From Pseudomonas sp. AFG_SD02_1510_Pfu_092 (GTDB lineage Bacteria; Pseudomonadota; Gammaproteobacteria; Pseudomonadales; Pseudomonadaceae), in the NCBI RefSeq assembly GCF_003331055.1, contig NZ_PUQD01000026.1:1-64000 (forward strand): 64,000 nt of DNA. The letters run 5' to 3'. Position 1 is the stretch's first letter. Every line of letters starts with the position of its first letter. A program made the position numbers and the translations under genes. Under the pieces are notes generated by a model that was given only the letters and a program-made list of their open reading frames with translations, had not been told where the DNA came from and did not search any database. Shown in pieces: positions 7,689 to 16,050 of the stretch.

Positions 7689-8492
7689 TCAGCGGATGCT
7701 GATATCGAATTTGTCGGAATAGACCTGGTGGGTCTTAATGTTCACCACGCTCACCCCCGCGATCTTAATGTCGAAAATGTAGTTGTCGATCAGAAGCTCG
7801 CGCTGGTTTTGGACTGTCGCCTGCGAGTAATTGGTAGTCATCCGTAGATGCTGGGGGACCGATTCGAGGTTGATAGCGAGTCGTAGGTTGTCTCTCTCTT
7901 TGGCCAGTTGCTCCGGAGTGATGTGCAAAGAACCGTTGAGGCGGGCGATAGGCACCACAGAAGGCGGTTTGACCGGGGGTAGGACCAGCATCGGCCGCTT
8001 CACTTTGATAACGTCTACGCCTGCCTTGGCACCGTAACCGTTTTGGCCCTCATAGTGATCCATTACCTTGCGGACTTCAGGTAACCACAACCCATAGCAT
8101 ACAGGGGCCATGTAGCTGTAATTCTTGGCGCCCGGGCAATCGCTGGGTAGAAGCATCATCGAGAATTTTATGGCTCCTGTCTGCTTATCAAATTCGATGT
8201 TGCTTTCGGGAATCGTAGAGATAACTGAAAACAGGCTGAGCGCCGAGACGCGCTGCTGGTACGCCGCATCCGTCTCGTATTTGCCTTGGCCACCGCCTAT
8301 CTTGTCGGCGAAATCCAGCAGCTTCGAGGAGTCGCTGTAAATCGGAACCTTGGTCGACTCGACGTAAGGTCGTAGCGGCACTACTGCCGTTTCGCGTTTT
8401 AGGTAGGCCTCGTAAGGTGATGGGGGTTGGGGTGGCAGGGCGCAACCGCCGAGCATCCCTGCCATAACGGACAGCACGAAAACTTTACGCAT
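7689..8492 (-). CDS. Predicted lipoprotein of unknown function
   Basis: A 267-aa protein with a lipoprotein signal: charged MRK, hydrophobic VFVLSVMAGM, and lipobox LGGC with the cysteine at residue 17. The mature part starts with a Pro-rich stretch (ALPPQPPSPY) and shows no family I recognise. It should be anchored in the outer or inner membrane facing the periplasm. It stands alone, with no neighbour in operon distance. Cys119 and Cys132, flanking a YSYMAPV stretch, could form a disulfide. Conserved cargo of unknown role. Confidence 0.7.
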   Translation of the reverse strand: MRKVFVLSVMAGMLGGCALPPQPPSPYEAYLKRETAVVPLRPYVESTKVPIYSDSSKLLDFADKIGGGQGKYETDAAYQQRVSALSLFSVISTIPESNIEFDKQTGAIKFSMMLLPSDCPGAKNYSYMAPVCYGLWLPEVRKVMDHYEGQNGYGAKAGVDVIKVKRPMLVLPPVKPPSVVPIARLNGSLHITPEQLAKERDNLRLAINLESVPQHLRMTTNYSQATVQNQRELLIDNYIFDIKIAGVSVVNIKTHQVYSDKFDISIR

Positions 8493-8779
8493 CTTTTCCT
8501 CTCAGATGAAACAGCAACCGCTGCGCGGACCGTGCAACGGTGACTCATGAACCTCATGGCTGAAACTCTCCATTATCTGCTGGAAAGCTTCAAGCGGGGC
8601 AGGGGGTGGTGTGTGCTCCTATGGTGCACAACACAGCGGCCGAGGGCCTCAGCCATTGCAGTGGAGTTTCCCGAGGGAGTCGGCCTCAGCGTATGGATTC
8701 TCAAGAAATTCGCTGGTGCAGCAGCGTGGGCAAACGTGTGTAGATCGGTCCGATTGGTCTCCCTAACAAACGGTAATGG

Positions 8780-9199
8780 CTACCCATGTTGAGCGCCATG
8801 AGCTTCGTTAACAGCAGCGGAAAGCACACCGTCTGGATTTGAGCTCAATTCTTCGCGGGGTAGAGTGCCTCCAAGATAGCTGTTGGAGCTCCCAAACCAG
8901 AGAGCAAATCCCCAGCCACTCTTGGTGGTACCCAATACCATGAGTACATCCTTCAATCCTGCTAGCAATTCACCATTGATAGAAAATGCGTAGCTCGGAT
9001 ACAGGACCTGGCCATCCTGCTCGATTGAAAAAATACGATGCTCATCCTTCCAGTCTTCTAGGACTGATGGGGAGAATTTTGATTGGCTGGAAAAACGCAT
9101 AGCCAGTTGTTCAGACGTCAGAAAATCTCCCGTATCTAGGATTCTGGCCTTGCCCTTAGCGAGGATATCGCTTTCTCTATCTCGGCTATTTGCCGGCAT
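8780..9199 (-). CDS. Small HTH protein with an MbcA/ParS-like C-terminus (tentative antitoxin-type)
   Basis: A 139-aa protein. Residues about 26-60 (FLTSEQLAMRF onward) look like a helix-turn-helix start, followed by a short beta unit (IFSIEQDGQVLYPSYAF). The C-terminus (WGFALWFGSSNSYLGG, then LPREELSSNPDGVLSAAVNEA) resembles the toxin-binding domain of RES/Xre-type antitoxins, which have LGGxxPxxxL and a following helix. The HTH plus beta layout is shared with the 207-aa protein at 11599. It lies 64 bp from the Fic start-to-stop boundary on the same strand, downstream of the Fic gene, so it may be co-transcribed with it. Confidence 0.5.
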   Translation of the reverse strand: MPANSRDRESDILAKGKARILDTGDFLTSEQLAMRFSSQSKFSPSVLEDWKDEHRIFSIEQDGQVLYPSYAFSINGELLAGLKDVLMVLGTTKSGWGFALWFGSSNSYLGGTLPREELSSNPDGVLSAAVNEAHGAQHG

Positions 9200-9263
9200 A
9201 GCTATCTCCTCGATTTACAGTCCCGTAAACGTCTAGCCACATCAGCTTCAGCGCAGGCCTGGG

Positions 9264-10445
9264 TCACCACAGATAGGGGAACAGGAACTCGATTGAGTGA
9301 CGGGAAAGGCTTAGAGATACGGGTTTACGGCCGTCTAACGTAATCAAACCTTCTTTTGCCATTTGGCTCAGTAGGCTGCGTGTCGTGCGCTCACCGACTC
9401 CCAGGCGAGCTTGGATATCGGCACGTTGCTGGTCACCCAAGTAAAGCAGCGTCTTGTAGACATCACGGGCCTCAATTCGCAGTTCAGGCAGGGCGTCGCC
9501 TTTACTGTCTAAAAGAGCGCGACGGCTACGCATCTCGAAATACACGTCGATCCGTTGGTTAAGCTGTTCCGGTTCGAGTTGTGCGCTGAAATATTGCACC
9601 TGATCTAATGCCGTCTCTGCGAAGAACCTAGTCCAACGCAACAGGCCGCTATCCGAGAGTTCACCACGACCATCCAACTCCCCCTTACGAGGGTGGTCAG
9701 CGGCCCTTAACATCTCGTAGTAGGTGCCCACGTTGCGAGCGAATCCACGGCTCATTGACCATAGCCCGTAGCCACCAAAGCCGGCTGCTTTGAGATACTG
9801 GTCTGTGAACAGTCGGCCAGTGCGGCCGTTGCCGTCCATGAACGGGTGAATCCACATCAAGCGGTGGTGTGAAGCTGCAGCGGCGAAGAAGCGAGAAAGG
9901 CCATGTATCCAGTCCAGACGATACAGGCGCTCAAAGTCGTTAAGGTGCGACTGCATCTGCTCGACAGTCGGTGGAATATGCTGGCCAACGCGAACCCCAA
10001 ATTGACGGAATTCTCCCGGGACCATACGGAAAGTTTCGCCTTGATCGTTGAGCTGAATATCCAGCATCTCTTCGGGCACACCGTCGTAAAACTCGCGGTG
10101 AAGACGTAAAATTGCACCTTTTGTACAGACTTCTACTTTGTCGATAGGGTCATTGGTAAGCCGGCGTTGGGCTTCAATATGGCGCTTGATCTCCTGCAAG
10201 TCATTAGCACCTTTTGCCTCCTGAGGGGCGTCCTCTGCACGCAGAATGTCTGCCGGCACCGTTGAGTTACCCTCGATCTTATTGCTGTAGTAGGAGTTAA
10301 CTACCCGCAGCAGGTTCATCATAGGTACGCGCAAGGGGCTCGGAATCTTCGCGTGAAGGGCAGCATCGAGCCGCATGATCTGGACAACTTGGTCCTGCAG
10401 ATCCTCTGGAGCTTTGTCCTGAGGAATATAAGGTGTGAATGCCAT
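9264..10445 (-). CDS. Fic family protein, class II
   Basis: A 393-aa Fic protein. The inhibitory helix motif is SNKIEG at residues 54-59, N-terminal to the core, hence class II. The full catalytic motif HPFMDGNGRTGR is at 200-211, with the His, acidic and Arg residues all present, so it should be active. A C-terminal winged helix is likely (QQRADIQARLGVGERTTRSLLSQMAKEGLI). Family role: AMPylation or related nucleotide transfer to Ser, Thr or Tyr of a target protein. It differs clearly in sequence from the Fic gene at 4080, so the two are not a recent duplication. Target unknown. Confidence 0.9.
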   Translation of the reverse strand: MAFTPYIPQDKAPEDLQDQVVQIMRLDAALHAKIPSPLRVPMMNLLRVVNSYYSNKIEGNSTVPADILRAEDAPQEAKGANDLQEIKRHIEAQRRLTNDPIDKVEVCTKGAILRLHREFYDGVPEEMLDIQLNDQGETFRMVPGEFRQFGVRVGQHIPPTVEQMQSHLNDFERLYRLDWIHGLSRFFAAAASHHRLMWIHPFMDGNGRTGRLFTDQYLKAAGFGGYGLWSMSRGFARNVGTYYEMLRAADHPRKGELDGRGELSDSGLLRWTRFFAETALDQVQYFSAQLEPEQLNQRIDVYFEMRSRRALLDSKGDALPELRIEARDVYKTLLYLGDQQRADIQARLGVGERTTRSLLSQMAKEGLITLDGRKPVSLSLSRHSIEFLFPYLW

Positions 10446-11012
10446 TTGCCGGTTACCTACCTAGCTTATGCCCTTGTTGCAGTGGGCTTTCATCCTTTGC
10501 CAAATTTTTTTTTGCCGGTTTGATTGCCGTGATCCTAGCATTTTGAGCTCCGTCCAGCACTACAGCCAGATGGCCGGTGATGAGATATAGAATGAGGAAG
10601 CATCCCGTAGAGGCACCTGCACTGGCTCTATCAAATAAATCTGTCCTGGCCTGAAGGCGGTCATCCGGCAGCAATCGGTGATGGGCTGTGGTGGGATTCT
10701 TAGCGGCTCGCACCGAGAGTGAGAGTGCGTATGAGTGCCGAGAGATAAATCGGCTTAAATTCGGGTCGCCCAAATTTGACTGAGAAGTCTGGCGGTTGGC
10801 AGGGGGCGGGAGGGGGACACTCGCTTTTCAAGCAGTTGTTTCTCTTTCGGGAGAGGGGCACGATCCGCCATACGGGTTTATGGCATGGGCCTTCCGAGAC
10901 GAGCTCATTGGGCATGGTGCTGAAAGCCAGGAGATAAATCCGAGGATATTCGCGTCTCATGAATTTTTCCCAAAGCGGATAGGGTAGTAGCGAGAGCAGA
11001 GGGCCTGAGTCG
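10446..11012. other. Gap without a supported gene
   Basis: A 106-codon minus-strand frame (10453-10773) with one hydrophobic stretch exists but has no clear ribosome site or family. The rest shows no gene, repeat or strong hairpin. The upstream region of the Fic gene is here. Confidence 0.35.
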
Positions 11013-11300
11013 ATGATGATGACTGCTGGAATGGCAACAAAACCCCGACATTTTGAGCTTGGTGCATACCTACTCGGCGGCTGCTGGAGTCCAGCGCATC
11101 AGGTATTCATGTGGAGGCGAAGCAGGGTCTTGCTATCTGCTGAAGAGGTGCTCGGAAATCGCTGCCTAGCGGAAAATTGGTTTGTCAAAAGGGCAATTGG
11201 GCTAGATTGTCGTTCGCCTTGTAGCCTCTTGGCAGAGCTCCAAGGATACGAGCTCGTGATGGAGCACTTACAGCGTTTGGAGCACGGCGTTTACTGTTGA
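11013..11300 (+). CDS. Orphan MbcA/ParS/Xre-type antitoxin, toxin-binding domain only
   Basis: A 95-aa protein. Residues about 42-94 (AEEVLGN, AENWFVKRAIGLDCRSPCSLL, GYELVMEHLQRLEHGVY) fit the DUF2384 pattern that ends in a conserved GxxxVxxxLxxxEHGVY. In the RES/Xre toxin-antitoxin family this domain caps the toxin. The usual N-terminal Xre helix-turn-helix is missing: the upstream part is short and unlike it. The start is uncertain among three ATG codons at 11013-11021 and one at 11031. A RES toxin gene lies 1 kb away on the opposite strand rather than directly downstream, so the pair may have been split. Confidence 0.6.
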   Translation: MMMTAGMATKPRHFELGAYLLGGCWSPAHQVFMWRRSRVLLSAEEVLGNRCLAENWFVKRAIGLDCRSPCSLLAELQGYELVMEHLQRLEHGVYC

Positions 11301-11525
11301 ATGAATTAGTGATGATTTATCTCTTGAGGTGACTGTGAGCAAGAAACACGCGCGTACAGGGTCACTCGCAGTGGAAGGCCGGTTGGGGCGCCGTTGACCG
11401 GCCAGGCAATCGTGATGGGGCATCGCACTCGCTTCCCCAAGTGTGAATTTCCGTACACCGTTTGGGGTGCTTGTGCGACTGAATTCCGACGATGGGGCGG
11501 CTATTCGTCAGATTTGGTTGACGGG

Positions 11526-11564
11526 TTGACGGTTCGACAGGTTGACCCTATATTGGTAACCAAT
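11526..11564 (+). promoter_or_regulatory. Sigma-70-type promoter with overlapping dyad operator
   Basis: TTGACG (11526-11531), a 17-bp spacer and TATATT (11549-11554) form a good promoter for the 207-aa HTH gene. The inverted repeat ATTGG-TAA-CCAAT (11552-11564) overlaps the -10 box, as an autoregulatory operator would. Several GTTGAC copies (about 11518-11546) precede it. Confidence 0.55.
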
Positions 11565-11598
11565 TGATCACCGCTTCAACGCGTCGTTAGGAGGTTTT

Positions 11599-12222
11599 AT
11601 GTCCGTCTCTGCTATAGAGTCCGCCCCCACTTCGAGAGTAGATATCGAGGCTGCGGTCGACAGACGTTTCCGCCTGTTCATCGCAAAGCTGCCGCAGGCG
11701 GTGCTCGAAAAGTCTCTCAGACTTTCAGACAGAGAAGCCCTCGCTGAGCTGGCGAGATCTGAGGCTGAAGCGGCGAGAAGCATTGAAATCGAGAACCAAG
11801 AGGCTATAGCTGAAATGCGAGCTAGAGCCTTTGTGAGGGTCAGAGAGAGATGCGAACTACTCGAGAGCAAGGACCTCGTTAGAATTTTGGGTATCACAAA
11901 ACAGGCCTTGAGCAAGCGAATCCAGGCTGGCCAGATCGCCGTGTACACAAACCAAAGCAATGGTAGAAAATACTACCCAGCCTTCCAGATCAGAGATAAC
12001 AAGATCCGGTCTGTGATCGCCGAGCTGATTTCCGAGTTCGGCGTCGAGCCCACAGACCAAGCGTCCATGAACCTGTTTGTTCAGCACCTGATCACAAAGA
12101 TCGATTACTCGAACCCAGGTGAGCCCGAGAACATCGTCGAGATGCACACGCTCATGGATGACCCTGTCGCCCGCAGAATCATCAAGCGGGAATGGGACAA
12201 TAAGTACCTGCATGGCAGATAA
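11599..12222 (+). CDS. HTH protein convergent with the RES toxin gene, unknown family
   Basis: A 207-aa protein behind a strong AGGAGG (11590-11595). Residues about 25-80 are charged and helical (ALAELARSEAEAARSIEIENQEAIAEMRARAF), probably a coiled coil. A helix-turn-helix follows at about 88-112 (ESKDLVRILGITKQALSKRI), then a beta unit (IAVYTNQSNGRKYYPAFQI) like that of the 139-aa protein at 8780. The 3' end lies 35 bp from the 3' end of the RES gene. It may be a regulator or antitoxin for RES, though convergent orientation is unusual for that. No close family recognised. Confidence 0.65.
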   Translation: MSVSAIESAPTSRVDIEAAVDRRFRLFIAKLPQAVLEKSLRLSDREALAELARSEAEAARSIEIENQEAIAEMRARAFVRVRERCELLESKDLVRILGITKQALSKRIQAGQIAVYTNQSNGRKYYPAFQIRDNKIRSVIAELISEFGVEPTDQASMNLFVQHLITKIDYSNPGEPENIVEMHTLMDDPVARRIIKREWDNKYLHGR

Positions 12223-12224
12223 AA

Positions 12225-12246
12225 CCGCCCCCCTCTTACGAGGGGG
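12225..12246. terminator. Bidirectional terminator between HTH and RES genes
   Basis: CCCCCTC and GAGGGGG (12229-12246) form a 7-bp stem with loop TTAC. On the minus strand it is followed by GCGGTTTTA, so it should mainly end the RES transcript. Confidence 0.55.
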
Positions 12247-12257
12247 TCGGGTGTTGC

Positions 12258-12896
12258 TCACTCCAGGCTTACGCCCAGGTCTTGCAGGTGCTTCACGGCA
12301 GTCTTACCGTTCGACAAGCGCTCTTTGAGGAGCGGCTTGTGGCTGACCGGTTTAACCTGCTCGCCCCTTTCGTCGAAGAGGGCGGCATTGCACCCTTCAA
12401 GGGTGCCGGCCGGCGAATACACGGAAGAGGTGTACAGAAGTCCATCGACCCCCAAGCCACATTCCATGCACGCCTTACTCAGCGCCCGAGTTGGGTCATA
12501 ACCTTCAGAGCCCTGTCCCTTTGCCCGGACGACATCGCGCAGCTTGAGACCCATCAGATTAGCCAACATCGGCAGGTCAATCAGCTTCAATTCCCGTACC
12601 GCCACCAGCTGGTGCAAGGAGCTTTGCTCCAGCTTGGCATACGCCACCGGGGTGTCATCCCCCGGCGGTTGGAATACCTCGGCGACGGCAACAGTGTCGC
12701 TGAACCCAAGGTACAGAACTCCCACAGGAAGGTCGGGGCTGCCGAAGCGGCTATCCGACTTTTTGTTGTAGAAGCGGGGCTCAGCGTCATGCTCCGAATC
12801 TTGGGCACGGATAAACGCGGTTCCTTCAGGCTGGTACCGGAAAACTTCAGGGTTGTTTTCCAGAATTGCCTTTACATCGTTAACATGGATCATCAC
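12258..12896 (-). CDS. RES domain protein (NAD+-degrading toxin family)
   Basis: About 212 aa. The RES signature residues fit: Arg30 (FIRAQ), the RFGSPDLPVGVLYLGFS segment, Glu73 (AVAEVF) and Ser157 (LYTSS) with the final CNAALF. Known for the family: RES toxins consume NAD+ and are neutralised by an adjacent Xre/DUF2384 antitoxin. Here no antitoxin is adjacent on the same strand; an orphan DUF2384 domain lies at 11013 and a convergent HTH gene at 11599. The start is GTG at 12896 (AGGAG 10 bp upstream) or ATG at 12893. The usual toxin is nearer 150 aa, so about 30 extra N-terminal residues and a C-terminal tail are present. Confidence 0.75.
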   Translation of the reverse strand: MMIHVNDVKAILENNPEVFRYQPEGTAFIRAQDSEHDAEPRFYNKKSDSRFGSPDLPVGVLYLGFSDTVAVAEVFQPPGDDTPVAYAKLEQSSLHQLVAVRELKLIDLPMLANLMGLKLRDVVRAKGQGSEGYDPTRALSKACMECGLGVDGLLYTSSVYSPAGTLEGCNAALFDERGEQVKPVSHKPLLKERLSNGKTAVKHLQDLGVSLE

Positions 12897-13323
12897 CTTT
12901 TTTGTACTCCTGATAGAAAATGAGAGGGTGTTTTAGGATTCGCATGGGTTTACTTCCCTTGCTGGTTGGGTTGACCCGTGCAGACATCCGCACGGGGCGT
13001 GTTTGGCCCAATCGGGCCGAGAGCGAATATAAGGCAAAGGGCCAGCCCTTCATAAGGGCATGCCCACATATCCGATCTATTTTTTTAGTCATGACAGCAG
13101 GTTGCATCGATCGCCCGCGAAATTCCCTGCTGATGAAAGCCCAGGTCTGCAGAACAATTGATCGGGTCGGACGTGAGAAAACCACGGTTAAGAGTGGTAT
13201 TGGCCGGCATGCTGACTACGTGAGCCGGGAGCGGCTCCCTTCCTTTTGGCTTTTGTCGTTAAGCGACAGCTTCAATTCTCAGAGCCAGAGCTGAGGGGAG
13301 TCGAGAGGAATCTTGAGATGTAA
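12897..13323. other. Gap with small hairpins
   Basis: No supported gene; a 124-codon plus-strand frame (12920-13294) looks accidental. CCCGTGC/GCACGGG (12975-12996) and GGCCC/GGGCC (13005-13018) are adjacent hairpins. Confidence 0.35.
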
Positions 13324-13353
13324 AATTGGTGATAAAATACGTTATCACCAATT
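13324..13353. promoter_or_regulatory. Perfect 12-bp dyad operator before the HEPN-like gene
   Basis: AATTGGTGATAA and TTATCACCAATT are perfect inverted copies around a 6-base centre and end 15 bp before the ATG at 13369. The outer AATTGGT/ACCAATT matches the dyad at 11552-11564, suggesting one regulator for both. Confidence 0.65.
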
Positions 13354-13368
13354 CTGAAGCAGGACGCT

Positions 13369-14055
13369 ATGAGTAGCTCTGAGCCGTTCGAGATCCGCGA
13401 TACCTACATCCGTGTCGATACCATGGCAGACACCTACGCAAGAATGGCGGAGCAAGCCTTTACGCTGTTTCTTGACGGAGCAGCGGATCCCAGTCCCCTG
13501 TTTTGCCCGCCTCACGATCCCACAGGTGCTATGGACCGCGAGGAACGAAAAGCCGTAAACGGCATCAAGACCATCGTCTTTTCCGCGATGGCCATCGAGG
13601 CGGCTGTTTTTGACCTGGCTGCCATCCAGCTGGGCAACAAGGTGGCCACCGACTACCTGGACAAGATGGATCTGCTGGGTAAGTGGATGATTGTTCCCCG
13701 ACTCATCTGCGGCCGTTCCCTTAAGGAGGAAGGTCCTGCAGTCAATGGCCTTAAAGGTCTGATCAAAGCGCGCAATGCACTGGTGCACCATAAATCCAAG
13801 GAGTGGGACGAGGCGGGAAAGGCCGAGCGAGCCATGAGGGACAGATGGGCCAGATTCGAAAAAGACCAGGTGCCCAACGCCTTCAAGACATTGGTTCTGC
13901 TTTCGCTCGAAGTCGACGCCGTACTGGAAATTTTCCTGGGCGCTCTCCCCTTCTATGGAAAAGAGATCTACACCGACTCACCGCGTCATCCTAGCGTGGA
14001 AGAAGTCGTGCAGCGCTGCCGCAACATCCACCAGAAAAACTGGGAGGCAGAGTAA
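13369..14055 (+). CDS. HEPN-like protein of unknown function
   Basis: A 228-aa, mostly helical protein. The clearest motif is RNALVH at residues 135-140, the Rx4-6H pattern of HEPN ribonucleases, in the context KARNALVHHKSKE. Helices before it (about 60-100) fit a HEPN bundle. HEPN proteins act as RNases in toxin-antitoxin and defence systems, and some are inactive. No MNT-type nucleotidyltransferase partner is adjacent. Its stop codon TAA is followed directly by the ATG of the tyrosine recombinase with no gap, so the two are translationally coupled. A perfect dyad sits just upstream. Function unknown. Confidence 0.6.
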   Translation: MSSSEPFEIRDTYIRVDTMADTYARMAEQAFTLFLDGAADPSPLFCPPHDPTGAMDREERKAVNGIKTIVFSAMAIEAAVFDLAAIQLGNKVATDYLDKMDLLGKWMIVPRLICGRSLKEEGPAVNGLKGLIKARNALVHHKSKEWDEAGKAERAMRDRWARFEKDQVPNAFKTLVLLSLEVDAVLEIFLGALPFYGKEIYTDSPRHPSVEEVVQRCRNIHQKNWEAE

Positions 14056-15009
14056 ATGTCGGAGCTTGTTATCCTGCCTGAACGCCGGCTGACCGCTGCC
14101 CAGTTTCAGACCCTGGCTGAGGTTCCGGCTGCGGTTGAGTGGTTTGCCAATATCGTTAACCCCCGCACCCGGCGTGCCTACCAGGGTGACCTTGAAGACT
14201 TCTGCGGCTTCGTAGGCTTAGCCGCGGCGGAGGAGTTCCGCGCCGTCACCCGGGCACATGTCTTGGCCTGGCGTGCTCAGCTCGAGCAGCGTGGACTGGC
14301 CGGAGCGACCATCCGCCGCAAGCTAGCCGCGCTGGCCAGCCTGTTCGATCATCTGCTGGAGTGCAATGCTGTCGCCGGTGGCAATCCAGTGCATGGGGTC
14401 AAGAGGCCCAGGATCGAAACGAATGAAGGGAAGACACCGGCTCTGGGGGACCACCAGGCGAAAGCGCTGCTGGATGCGCCATCGGCGGACTCGCTCAAGG
14501 GGCTACGTGATCGGGCCATTCTTGCCGTGCTGCTGTATCACGGCCTGCGTCGTGAGGAATGTGCGCAGCTACAGCTAAACGATCTGCAAGAGCGACGAGG
14601 TATCAAACACCTGCGGATTTGGGGTAAGGGCGGCAAGCTGCGTTTCCTGCCGCTGCATCCCGTCGCCGCCGAGCGGGTTCATGCCTATCTGGAAAAGTCC
14701 GGTCATCACTTGCTCGAGCCCCAGGGGCCGCTGTTTGTACCGCTGCGGGGACGCTCTACCGGCGCCGGTATCACTGCCAATGGCATCTACACCTTGGTAG
14801 GTGTTTATGCGAAACGCGCTGGCATCGAGGTCGCCGGTTTGGGTGTGCATGGTCTGCGCGCGACCGCCGCCACCAATGCCTTAGAACATGAAGCCGACAT
14901 TGCCAAGGTCCAGGCCTGGCTGGGCCATGCCAACATCAGTACCACCCGCATCTACGACCGCCGTCAGCAACGGCCAGAAGACTCTCCGACTTTCAAGGTT
15001 CGCTACTGA
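14056..15009 (+). CDS. Tyrosine recombinase (XerC/D-like, plasmid or transposon type)
   Basis: A 317-aa site-specific recombinase. An N-terminal SAM-like core-binding domain (about 30-105) precedes the catalytic domain. Catalytic residues are all present: Arg165 (GLRREE), Lys191 (GKGGK), His265 and Arg268 (HGLR), His291 (GHANIST) and nucleophile Tyr300. The sequence resembles recombinases common on plasmids and transposons of proteobacteria. It is not at an element end, so it probably is not the integrase for this tRNA site. It follows the HEPN-like gene without any gap. A 9-bp tandem repeat and AT-rich DNA lie just downstream and may hold its target site. Confidence 0.92.
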   Translation: MSELVILPERRLTAAQFQTLAEVPAAVEWFANIVNPRTRRAYQGDLEDFCGFVGLAAAEEFRAVTRAHVLAWRAQLEQRGLAGATIRRKLAALASLFDHLLECNAVAGGNPVHGVKRPRIETNEGKTPALGDHQAKALLDAPSADSLKGLRDRAILAVLLYHGLRREECAQLQLNDLQERRGIKHLRIWGKGGKLRFLPLHPVAAERVHAYLEKSGHHLLEPQGPLFVPLRGRSTGAGITANGIYTLVGVYAKRAGIEVAGLGVHGLRATAATNALEHEADIAKVQAWLGHANISTTRIYDRRQQRPEDSPTFKVRY

Positions 15010-15088
15010 GCCACTGCGAGGTCTTTCGTAGCAAAAATGAGCGCAAGCCCGTCTCGCTACGCCCCTCTTCCCACACCCTACACCCTTC

Positions 15089-15140
15089 AGCACACCGAGC
15101 ACACCGAGCACGCCGAGTACATTCAGCACAGCGAGCACCG
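15089..15140. repeat. 9-bp tandem repeats downstream of the recombinase
   Basis: AGCACACCG twice, then AGCACGCCG, AGTACATTC, AGCACAGCG and a partial unit, in exact 9-bp steps. The rest of the 15010-15362 gap is AT-rich with no gene seen. It may be a binding array for the recombinase or for another DNA-binding protein. Confidence 0.6.
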
Positions 15141-15362
15141 AAATTAAAAAATAAATTCATCAAAAACAGCAAGTTACAAGCATTCTATGCGCGAAACCGC
15201 GCAATACAGATACTTGAACTATGCTCATATCAAGCATTTTAGCTAGCCGTATAGTTCATTCGCGTGCATCGAGATGCGCGATATGAGCGTGAAATGACGG
15301 TTTGCCATCATCAACGTATGACGGGAAACTGGCCCCAACAGAAATCGAATAAGGGCTGCACA

Positions 15363-16031
15363 ATGGCCAACGCAAAACAGTCAGCAAAACGCCGCTTAAC
15401 AATGGCGGAACGTGCTCAGCAACTGATGGAGGTCCATTTCCCCAACATTCCCGATGCACTGAAATGGACGCGAAAAACCCACGATGGTTTCAGCACGATT
15501 CCTCGAACCTTGCCCATTGCAATGCAGATTATTGACGCCGATTCGAAAGGGCAGCCTGCCGGGCACGTGTTGTTTTGCCTATGGGCACGGATGCCCGATC
15601 ATCCGGTCATCATGATCGAGAACCCTAGCACGTTTGCTGCCGAAGCGGGATTTCTTGGGGAGCGAGCTGTGGACACTTGGCGTCGCCGGATGAAGAAGCT
15701 CCGGGAGCTGAATTTCATCATGACCAAGCCAGGCGCATCCGGCGAATTTCACTATGTGATGCTCACCAACCCAAACGCTGCGGTGGAATGGATGCGTAAT
15801 CATGGGAAGGTTCAGGATGGCCTGTATGGCCGCTTCATTGAGCGACTGCCAGAAATCGGTGCCTATGGCGATATCGAGGCACTCCACGCCTATTGGGAAG
15901 CGCTTAAAAAGGCAGAAAAAGCGGCTGCAACTGCTGCCGCAAAAACCGCTAAGCAGAATTCGGCTCCCCCACCGCCATCTACTACATCCACCACGACCAA
16001 ACGGCCCCGGAAAACTAAGGCTAGCGCCTAG
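15363..16031 (+). CDS. Unknown protein with winged-helix-like core, upstream of the RNA array
   Basis: A 222-aa protein from the ATG at 15363 (AAGGGC upstream). A basic N-terminus (KQSAKRRLTMAERAQQ) leads to a core of about 60-160 in which FLGERAVDTWRRRMKKLRELNFI and then FHYVMLTNP look like a winged-helix DNA-binding fold. The tail (from about 185) is Ala/Lys-rich, then Pro/Thr/Lys-rich (SAPPPPSTTSTTTKRPRKTK), probably disordered and nucleic-acid binding. I believe similar proteins occur on Pseudomonas plasmids and islands, function unknown. It ends 19 bp before the tandem RNA-like array on the same strand, so it may be transcribed with it or bind it. Confidence 0.65.
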   Translation: MANAKQSAKRRLTMAERAQQLMEVHFPNIPDALKWTRKTHDGFSTIPRTLPIAMQIIDADSKGQPAGHVLFCLWARMPDHPVIMIENPSTFAAEAGFLGERAVDTWRRRMKKLRELNFIMTKPGASGEFHYVMLTNPNAAVEWMRNHGKVQDGLYGRFIERLPEIGAYGDIEALHAYWEALKKAEKAAATAAAKTAKQNSAPPPPSTTSTTTKRPRKTKASA

Positions 16032-16050
16032 GAGAGTCTGAGTAATCGGG

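Noticed and set aside
8547..8792. An 81-codon plus-strand frame
   Set aside because: No recognisable features; partly overlaps the end of the 139-aa gene.
10453..10773. A 106-codon minus-strand frame
   Set aside because: One hydrophobic stretch only; no ribosome site; not enough support.
12920..13294. A 124-codon plus-strand frame
   Set aside because: No ribosome site, no motif, odd composition; it spans the RES upstream region.
14056..15009. This recombinase as the integrase of the element
   Set aside because: It lies in mid-element; the gene next to the intact tRNA (25279-26316) fits the role.
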